49,235 nt of DNA from an endosymbiont of Escarpia spicata (GTDB taxonomy: Bacteria > Pseudomonadota > Gammaproteobacteria > Chromatiales > Chromatiaceae), in the NCBI GenBank assembly GCA_003349915.1, contig QFXE01000015.1, positions 56,355 through 105,589 of the forward strand, read 5' to 3'. The notes beneath the pieces were generated by a model. That model worked only from the letters and a program-made list of their open reading frames with translations. It was not told where the DNA came from and ran no database searches. The position numbers were made by a program, and so were the translations under genes. The first letter of the stretch is position 1. Each line of letters begins with the position of its first letter. Of the stretch, positions 43,723 to 49,235 are shown piece after piece.

Positions 43723-44687
43723 TCTACTCCCGTATAGCCGGTACTGGCAGTTATCTTCCTGAAAAGGCCCTGACGAATCAGGATCTGGAAAAGATAGTGG
43801 ATACCACTGATCAGTGGATCGTGGATCGAACCGGTATCAAGAAGCGCCATATCGCCGCTGACGATGAGTACACCTGTGATCTGGCTGAAAAGGCCGCCCG
43901 GAATGCCATGGAGATGGCTGGGGTCGAGCCTAAAGATATCGATCTGATCGTGGTGGCCACCACCACGCCGGATCAGATTTTCCCCAGCACCGCCTGCCTG
44001 TTGCAGGCCCGGCTCGGTATCCACGGGCCTGCGGCTTTCGACGTTCAGGCCGTTTGTACCGGGTTTGTCTACGCGGTCGGTGTGGCGGATAAATTCATCA
44101 AAACCGGCAGTGCCAAACGCGCCCTGGTAATCGGTGCCGAGACTCTCTCCCGAATTGTCGATTGGAACGATCGCAATACCTGTGTTCTGTTCGGTGACGG
44201 CGCGGGTGCGGTTGTGCTTGAGGCGAGTGAAAAACCGGGCATCATCTCCACACATCTGCATGCCGACGGCGCCTTCGAAGGGCTTTTGCGTGTACCCAGC
44301 GGTGTCTCCCGCAACTATGGAGCGCTGCAAGAGGGTGGCGCCTATATGGAGATGCGGGGCAACGAGGTCTTCAAGATGGCGGTTACCACACTGGGCCGCA
44401 TCGTCGATGAAACCCTCAAGGCCAACGATATGGATAGATCGGATGTGGACTGGCTGATCCCGCATCAGGCAAATATCCGCATTATCAACGCTACTGCCAA
44501 GAAGCTGCGTACCTCCATGGATCGTGTGGTCGTTACCGTGCACGAACATGGCAATACATCGGCGGCTTCGGTGCCATTGGCGCTGGATACCGCAGTTCGG
44601 GATGGACGCATCAAGCGTGGCGAAACGCTTTTGATGGAAGCCTTTGGTGGTGGGTTCACCTGGGGCTCCGTCCTCGCTAAATTCTGA
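43719..44687 (+). CDS. fabH: Beta-ketoacyl-ACP synthase III
   Basis: A 322-residue condensing enzyme that starts fatty-acid synthesis from acetyl-CoA (or a short acyl-CoA) and malonyl-ACP. The Cys-His-Asn triad is Cys113 in [10 protein letters not shown], His249 in PHQANIRI and Asn279 in EHGNTSAAS, the classic FabH spacing. [11 protein letters not shown] and FGGGFTWGS are also conserved. The start codon is GTG, overlapping the plsX stop as GTGA, with AAGGG just upstream. It lies in the plsX-fabH-fabD-fabG unit. Confidence 0.97.
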   Translation: MIYSRIAGTGSYLPEKALTNQDLEKIVDTTDQWIVDRTGIKKRHIAADDEYTCDLAEKAARNAMEMAGVEPKDIDLIVVATTTPDQIFPSTACLLQARLGIHGPAAFDVQAVCTGFVYAVGVADKFIKTGSAKRALVIGAETLSRIVDWNDRNTCVLFGDGAGAVVLEASEKPGIISTHLHADGAFEGLLRVPSGVSRNYGALQEGGAYMEMRGNEVFKMAVTTLGRIVDETLKANDMDRSDVDWLIPHQANIRIINATAKKLRTSMDRVVVTVHEHGNTSAASVPLALDTAVRDGRIKRGETLLMEAFGGGFTWGSVLAKF

Positions 44688-44715
44688 TCCATAGATTTTT
44701 CTGATTATCTAAATT

Positions 44716-45666
44716 ATGAGTGACACTGCATTTAGTATTGTATTTCCCGGTCAGGGTTCCCAGTCTGTGGGTATGTTGAAAGCATTGGCCGACGATTTTT
44801 CTTTGGTGGGCGATACTTTTACTGAAGCCTCGGACGCCTTGGGCTTTGATCTCTGGAAGCTTGTGCTGGAAGGCCCGAAAGAGACGTTGAACCAGACTCA
44901 GAATACTCAGCCTGCGATGCTGGCGGCCGGTGTCGCCGTCTGGCGCGTCTGGCGCGTCTGGCAGGCCCAGGGAGGCACGGCTCCGTCAGTCATGGCCGGT
45001 CACAGCCTGGGTGAATACTCTGCATTGGTCTGCGCCGGTGCGCTGGGTTTTTCCGATGCGGTCTCACTGGTGGCCAAGCGCGGCATGTTCATGCAGGAGG
45101 CGGTGCCGGAAGGTACTGGTGCCATGGCTGCGATCCTGGGACTTGATGATGACAAGGTGCGGGACGTCTGTGCCGCCGCCGCAGAGTCACAAGTGGTGGA
45201 GGCCGTTAACTTCAACTCTCCGGGGCAGGTGGTGATCGCTGGTAGCAAGGCTGCGGTGGATCGCGCCTGTGGACTTGCGAAAGAGGCGGGCGCCAAGCGT
45301 GCGTTGCCCCTTCCGGTCAGTGTGCCCTCCCACTGCGCATTGATGAAGCCTGCAGCCGAAAGACTTGCTGAACAGCTGCAGGATATTGCGATTGAGATGC
45401 CCTCGATCCCCGTATTACACAATGTCGACGTGGCGGTAGCGGCTGATACCGGGGCCATCAGAGCCCGGCTTGCGGAACAGCTCCATAATCCGGTGCGCTG
45501 GGTGGAGACGATCCAGAGCATATCGGAGAGAGGCATCGACAAGATCGTCGAGGCTGGACCGGGTAAGGTACTGACTGGCTTGAACAAACGCATCGACCGC
45601 AAGCTGACCGGGTTTGCCGTCCTCGATAGCGATACCCTGAATGCTGCTCTGGAGGCGCTGAAATGA
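44716..45666 (+). CDS. fabD: Malonyl-CoA:ACP transacylase
   Basis: A 316-residue transferase that loads malonyl groups from CoA onto ACP. The N-terminus has FPGQGSQSVGM, the active-site serine is Ser97 in GHSLGEYSAL, and the catalytic histidine is His206 in SVPSHCALM (E. coli: Ser92 and His201). The ending FAVLDSDTLNAALEAL is family-like. Its stop overlaps the fabG start by 4 nt (ATGA). There is a small tandem repeat at 44939-44958, where codons for WRVWRV are duplicated. Confidence 0.97.
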   Translation: MSDTAFSIVFPGQGSQSVGMLKALADDFSLVGDTFTEASDALGFDLWKLVLEGPKETLNQTQNTQPAMLAAGVAVWRVWRVWQAQGGTAPSVMAGHSLGEYSALVCAGALGFSDAVSLVAKRGMFMQEAVPEGTGAMAAILGLDDDKVRDVCAAAAESQVVEAVNFNSPGQVVIAGSKAAVDRACGLAKEAGAKRALPLPVSVPSHCALMKPAAERLAEQLQDIAIEMPSIPVLHNVDVAVAADTGAIRARLAEQLHNPVRWVETIQSISERGIDKIVEAGPGKVLTGLNKRIDRKLTGFAVLDSDTLNAALEALK

Positions 45667-46406
45667 TGCTGGAAAATGAAATTGCACTGGTAACCGGCGC
45701 CAGCCGGGGCATTGGTGCGGCTATCGCAGATACGCTGGCAAAGGCGGGCGTTACCATTATCGGTACAGCTACCTCACAGGGTGGCGCGGATGCCATCTCA
45801 GCGCGTTTTGCAGAAGCGGATTTCAAAGGGCAGGGGATGGTGCTGAATGTGACCGACCAGGCATCGGTCGATGGGGTGGTCAAGGCGATCAATGATCAGT
45901 TCGGCGTACCCACTATTCTGGTCAATAATGCCGGTATTACCCGTGATAATCTGTTGATGCGCATGAAGGAAGAGGAGTGGGAGAGCATTATCGATACCAA
46001 TCTGACCTCTATCTTCCGCCTCAGCAAGGCGTTGCTGCGCGGCATGATGAAGGCGCGTAAAGGCCGGGTTATCAATATCTCTTCCGTTGTCGGAGCCATG
46101 GGTAATCCCGGGCAGACGAACTACGCAGCGGCCAAGGCCGGAATCTTCGGTTTTACCCGTTCCATGGCGCGGGAGGTGGGATCCCGGAATATTACGGTCA
46201 ATGCGATTGCTCCCGGGTTTATCGAAACCGACATGACTAATGAATTGCCGGAAGAGCAGCGCAAGATGCTCATCAATGGTATCCCACTGCAGAAACTTGG
46301 ACAGCCGGAGGATATTGCCAATGCGGTGCTGTTCCTTGCTTCGGAGAGCGGCGGCTATATTACCGGCGAGACGATTCACGTCAATGGCGGCATGTATATG
46401 GGGTAA
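45663..46406 (+). CDS. fabG: 3-oxoacyl-ACP reductase
   Basis: A 247-residue NADPH-dependent short-chain dehydrogenase that reduces 3-ketoacyl-ACP during elongation. TGASRGIGAAIADTL binds the cofactor, NNAGITRDNLLMRM is the FabG-specific loop, and the catalytic set is Ser141, Tyr154 and Lys158 (INISSVVGAMGNPGQ, then NYAAAKAG). The C-terminus IHVNGGMYMG is typical of FabG. Translation is coupled to fabD. A 230-nt gap with a likely promoter separates it from acpP. Confidence 0.97.
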   Translation: MMLENEIALVTGASRGIGAAIADTLAKAGVTIIGTATSQGGADAISARFAEADFKGQGMVLNVTDQASVDGVVKAINDQFGVPTILVNNAGITRDNLLMRMKEEEWESIIDTNLTSIFRLSKALLRGMMKARKGRVINISSVVGAMGNPGQTNYAAAKAGIFGFTRSMAREVGSRNITVNAIAPGFIETDMTNELPEEQRKMLINGIPLQKLGQPEDIANAVLFLASESGGYITGETIHVNGGMYMG

Positions 46407-46514
46407 CTATTCAGTTACAAGCCCATATTACCAGTACTGAGTAGAGACTTTCTTTTTGTCAAAAGCAATGCTTTCTCGAGAAAAGTTACTTATGCTTTTG
46501 ATAAATAATAGAAA

Positions 46515-46541
46515 TTACCAATATTTCTTGTGTGATATACT
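46515..46541 (+). promoter_or_regulatory. Possible acpP promoter
   Basis: TATACT at 46536-46541 has a weak -35-like TTACCA at 46515-46520 (15-nt spacer), about 96 nt before the acpP start. An imperfect inverted repeat (TGTCAAAAGCA / TGCTTTTGATA) lies just upstream. A separate promoter would explain the high expression usual for ACP. Confidence 0.4.
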
Positions 46542-46636
46542 ACGGCGGCTTACGCTTTTCTCATGCAAGGTTTATTAATACAATATCGCATCCGCTGCAT
46601 TCGTGGCCGAAGCTTAATCCAGAGGAAATTAAGAAC

Positions 46637-46870
46637 ATGACTGATGTTGTAGAAAGAGTTCGTAAAATTGTCGTGGAACAACTGGGTGTCAAAGAGGACG
46701 AAGTGACTACCGAAGCTTCTTTCGTCGATGATCTCGGTGCCGACTCTCTCGACACTGTTGAACTGGTGATGGCACTCGAAGAGGAATTCGAAACCGAAAT
46801 TCCTGATGAGGAGGCTGAAAAGATCACCACTGTTCAGTTGGCTGTTGACTACATCAACTCGCACGGCTGA
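46637..46870 (+). CDS. acpP: Acyl carrier protein
   Basis: A 77-residue acidic four-helix carrier of acyl groups. The phosphopantetheine serine is in [18 protein letters not shown], the invariant DSL motif. The start at ATG 46637 follows AGAGGAAA and gives the usual [18 protein letters not shown]. The frame continues upstream to 46532, but those 35 residues do not belong. The isoelectric character (many Glu and Asp) is as expected. It is located between fabG and fabF and followed by a terminator. Confidence 0.98.
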   Translation: MTDVVERVRKIVVEQLGVKEDEVTTEASFVDDLGADSLDTVELVMALEEEFETEIPDEEAEKITTVQLAVDYINSHG

Positions 46871-46893
46871 TAGCTATCGGCTAATTGTTCGGG

Positions 46894-46935
46894 CCGCGCT
46901 GTTCCCAGTCACTGGGACGCGGTCTTTTGCTTTTT
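46894..46935 (+). terminator. Intrinsic terminator after acpP
   Basis: CCGCG...CGCGG encloses TCCCAGT/ACTGGGA and is followed by TCTTTTGCTTTTT, 24 nt after the acpP stop. It should give a short, abundant acpP mRNA with reduced readthrough into fabF. Confidence 0.75.
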
Positions 46936-46966
46936 GCAAGCCTAACCAGATCAGGGGTAGTCTTAC

Positions 46967-48208
46967 ATGACTGCAAGAAGGGTTGTCGTTACCGGGCTCG
47001 GAATGGTCGCGCCTGTTGGATTGGACGTGCCGTCATCATGGGAGAGTATCCTGACCGGCAAGAGTGGTATCCAACCGATCACTCATTTCGATATCGAGCC
47101 CTTCACTACCCGTTTCGGCGGACCGATCTACGGGTTCGAGATGACTGACTATGTCCCGAAAAAAGACGCCAAGAAGATGGACAAGTTCATCCACTACGGT
47201 GTTGCTGCGGGATGTCAGGCAATCGAGGATTCCGGGTTGGAAGTGACTGATGAGAATGCCGATCGAATCGGTGTGCTGATCGGTTCCGGTATTGGCGGTA
47301 TCACGGGCATCGAAAATAGCTACCAAGCCTATAAAGATGGCGGTCCCCGCAAGATATCGCCATTTTTTGTCCCGGCCAATATTATCAATATGGTCTCCGG
47401 GAACCTCTCGATCAAATATGGATTGAAAGGACCCAACTATTCGATCGTCTCTGCTTGCAGCAGTGGCTCTCACAGTATCGGCGAGGCGGCGATGATGATT
47501 CGTCATGGCCGCACCGACGTTATGGTCGCTGGTGGGGCGGAGATGGCGACGTCACCGGTCGGTCTCGGTGGATTTGCCGCCGCCAGAGCGCTGTCGCGCC
47601 GCAATGACGATCCGCAGGGTGCCAGCCGTCCATGGGATCGTGATCGTGATGGTTTCGTGCTCAGCGACGGGGCCGGTGTGATGGTCCTCGAAGAGTACGA
47701 ACATGCCAAGGCCCGTGGGGCGAAGATCTATGCCGAGCTGGTCGGCGTGGGCATGAACTCCGATGCGTTCCATATGACTTCGCCCTCGAAGGACGGTTCC
47801 GGTGCTGCCGGCTGTATGAAGCTGGCGCTGAAAGATGCTGGCATCAATCTGGAAGAGGTGGATTACATCAACGCCCATGGCACCTCCACCCCGGCAGGTG
47901 ATGTGGCCGAGACCAAAGCGGTCAAACTGGCCTTTGGGGATCACGCCTACAAGCTCTGCGTCAGCTCGACGAAATCGATGACCGGCCACATGCTGGGTGC
48001 CGCAGGTGGTGCCGAAGCGGTCTTTACCGTTCTCGCGCTGCACGATCAGGTGGCCCCGCCCACGATCAACCTGGAGAATCAGGATCCTGAGTGTGATCTG
48101 GATTTTGTGCCCAATGCTGCGCGTGAGATGAAGCTGGATGTGGTTATCTCCAACTCTTTCGGTTTTGGTGGTACCAACGGTACGCTCGCGTTCCGCAAGA
48201 TTGACTGA
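46967..48208 (+). CDS. fabF: Beta-ketoacyl-ACP synthase II
   Basis: A 413-residue elongating condensing enzyme. The nucleophile lies in [16 protein letters not shown], and two histidines are in [11 protein letters not shown] and [15 protein letters not shown], the Cys-His-His set of FabF/FabB. The N-terminus [18 protein letters not shown] and the C-terminus [16 protein letters not shown] are standard. In the cell it mainly extends palmitoleoyl to cis-vaccenoyl ACP and general chains. It follows acpP across a terminator, and pabC is next. Confidence 0.98.
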   Translation: MTARRVVVTGLGMVAPVGLDVPSSWESILTGKSGIQPITHFDIEPFTTRFGGPIYGFEMTDYVPKKDAKKMDKFIHYGVAAGCQAIEDSGLEVTDENADRIGVLIGSGIGGITGIENSYQAYKDGGPRKISPFFVPANIINMVSGNLSIKYGLKGPNYSIVSACSSGSHSIGEAAMMIRHGRTDVMVAGGAEMATSPVGLGGFAAARALSRRNDDPQGASRPWDRDRDGFVLSDGAGVMVLEEYEHAKARGAKIYAELVGVGMNSDAFHMTSPSKDGSGAAGCMKLALKDAGINLEEVDYINAHGTSTPAGDVAETKAVKLAFGDHAYKLCVSSTKSMTGHMLGAAGGAEAVFTVLALHDQVAPPTINLENQDPECDLDFVPNAAREMKLDVVISNSFGFGGTNGTLAFRKID

Positions 48209-48224
48209 TTCGATACATCTGTAC

Positions 48225-48254
48225 TACGCAGTTCCCCGTCCGGGGGGCTGCGTA
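48225..48254 (+). terminator. Hairpin between fabF and pabC
   Basis: TACGCAG (48225-48231) pairs with CTGCGTA (48248-48254), enclosing CCCC/GGGG around GTCC. The stem is strong, but there is only CATCTCCTTT after it, so termination would be partial. Confidence 0.5.
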
Positions 48255-48289
48255 CATCTCCTTTCCGGCCCATTTTCGGGCAGAAGCCT

Positions 48290-49108
48290 TTGTTGATCGA
48301 CGGACAACCCGCAGACCGGATTCCGGTATCAGATCGTGGCCTGCAGTATGGTGATGGGCTGTTTGAAACCATTGCTGTGACGGATGGAGAGCCTCGTCTC
48401 TGGGAAGCGCACATGGAACGCCTTACCCAAGGTGAGGTTCGTCTTGGTTTTCCCCTTCAGGATAAGTCGCTACTGTTGGCAGAGGCGCGGGAGTTGATCT
48501 CCGACACTAAGCGTGGTGTGTTGAAGTTGCTTCTGACCCGTGGCAGCGGTGGCCGCGGTTACCGCGCCCCTCATGATGCAACCCCCCGCCGCATACTGAC
48601 GCTGCACCCCTGGCCCGACTATCCGGACGCTTGGTTTACGGCGGGCATCAGGCTGCGTGTCTGTGAAACACGAATTGGACGAAGTCGCGTCCTGGCAGGA
48701 CTCAAACACCTCAATCGTCTGGAGCAGGTATTGGCCCGGAATGAGTGGGATGACCCGGAGATTGCGGAGGGTCTGATGCTTGATGAGAACGACTTGGTAG
48801 TCGAGGGCACTCAATCGAATCTTTTTATGTTGTCTGAAGGGTGTCTGTCGACACCGGATCTCACCGATTGTGGGGTTGCCGGCGTGATGCGGCGGTTGGT
48901 GCTTGAGCTGGCTAATCAGCTGGGAATCGAAACTGTAACCAAAAAACTGACGCTTCAGGAGTTCAAGACGGGGGACGCCCTGTTCATCACCAATTCGATT
49001 ATGGGGATCTGCCCTGTCTCTGAACTGGAAGAGAGGCGCTTCTCAGTGGAATCGATTCCTGAGAGGCTGGTTTTGAGCGTTCAAAAACAGGCATTCGGCA
49101 AGGTTTGA
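48290..49108 (+). CDS. pabC: Aminodeoxychorismate lyase
   Basis: A 272-residue fold-type IV PLP enzyme that releases pyruvate from 4-amino-4-deoxychorismate to give p-aminobenzoate for folate. The N-terminus reads LLIDGQPADRIPVSDRGLQY and then GDGLFETI. The PLP lysine is Lys139 in AGLKHLNRLEQVLAR. VEGTQSNLFML and the C-terminal FITNSIMGICPV bind the cofactor and substrate. The start is a TTG with only a weak upstream site, and no ATG is available in frame. The fabF-pabC adjacency is conserved in gammaproteobacteria, where mltG and tmk follow. Branched-chain aminotransferase is the alternative family, but context and length favour PabC. Confidence 0.93.
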   Translation: MLIDGQPADRIPVSDRGLQYGDGLFETIAVTDGEPRLWEAHMERLTQGEVRLGFPLQDKSLLLAEARELISDTKRGVLKLLLTRGSGGRGYRAPHDATPRRILTLHPWPDYPDAWFTAGIRLRVCETRIGRSRVLAGLKHLNRLEQVLARNEWDDPEIAEGLMLDENDLVVEGTQSNLFMLSEGCLSTPDLTDCGVAGVMRRLVLELANQLGIETVTKKLTLQEFKTGDALFITNSIMGICPVSELEERRFSVESIPERLVLSVQKQAFGKV

Positions 49109-49200
49109 GTCCCGCCTCTTCCGTTTCTGATTACCCCTGTGAGTCAAGCAACGCTAAAAGCGCAAATGCGTTGTTTACGGACTGAAATACTGTTTGATCA

Positions 49201-49235
49201 TGCACGGAGCGGGAGTCTCTCCCGGACTCCGTGCA
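49201..49235. repeat. Strong palindromic hairpin at the window end
   Basis: TGCACGGAG and CTCCGTGCA pair, with an inner CGGGAG/CTCCCG and a 3-nt loop, spanning exactly the last 35 nt. It could terminate pabC transcription or be a repeat. The region 49109-49200 shows no gene. Confidence 0.65.

Overview
The window looks like chromosomal DNA of a gammaproteobacterium. The order mtnA - gyrA - serC - serA - pheA - hisC - tyrA - aroA - cmk - rpsA - ihfB, and the order yceD - rpmF - plsX - fabH - fabD - fabG - acpP - fabF - pabC, are both typical of that class. The Na+-type oxaloacetate decarboxylase, PPK2-type polyphosphate:AMP phosphotransferase, PEP-CTERM protein and many GTAG-headed REP hairpins would fit a Chromatiales-like, possibly sulfur-oxidising lineage. 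That placement is inference; no rRNA or marker was compared.

Layout. (1) 0.2-15.6 kb is housekeeping. A methylthioadenosine/SAH deaminase diverges from mtnA. gyrA follows, then a serine/aromatic amino-acid block (serC, serA, pheA, hisC, tyrA, aroA, cmk), then rpsA and ihfB. (2) 15.7-20.3 kb holds a two-domain polyphosphate:AMP phosphotransferase, a LexA repressor coupled to a Y-family polymerase, a tiny membrane protein and a Bax-inhibitor-1/YccA-like protein. (3) 20.37-23.1 kb is tRNA-Ser(UGA) followed by a mobile-element scar: a broken tyrosine integrase, IS3-family fragments, the 5' end of a broken dusA and a RAYT fragment, with an intact mdh embedded in the middle. (4) 23.2-28.3 kb is accessory: an ARPP-1/DUF6569-like protein, then an HD-domain protein, a SAM methyltransferase and a large PLD-nuclease/SF2-helicase that ends in an S24/LexA-like domain. 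(5) 28.4-37.0 kb is an envelope/surface region: a GT-C-like membrane protein, a GT2 glycosyltransferase, a GNAT protein, a 1000-residue TPR protein and a PEP-CTERM protein. (6) 37.5-49.1 kb is maf/yceF, oadGAB, yceD-rpmF and the fatty-acid synthesis cluster through pabC.

How the parts work together. SerC/SerA supply serine. PheA, TyrA, AroA and HisC cover the shikimate-to-aromatic branch. PlsX, FabH, FabD, FabG, AcpP and FabF form the core of type II fatty-acid initiation and elongation. LexA and the polymerase form a compact damage-response operon whose promoter carries two GTTC-N7-GTTC sites, an SOS-box type best known from Alphaproteobacteria, one of them filling the -35/-10 spacer exactly.

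The strongest candidates for new biology are the HD + methyltransferase + PLD-helicase-S24 cluster (24.3-28.3 kb), the LexA operator arrangement (17.37-17.42 kb), and the family of GTAG-headed hairpins together with the RAYT remnant. All functional statements rest on reading motifs by eye; no database search was run.
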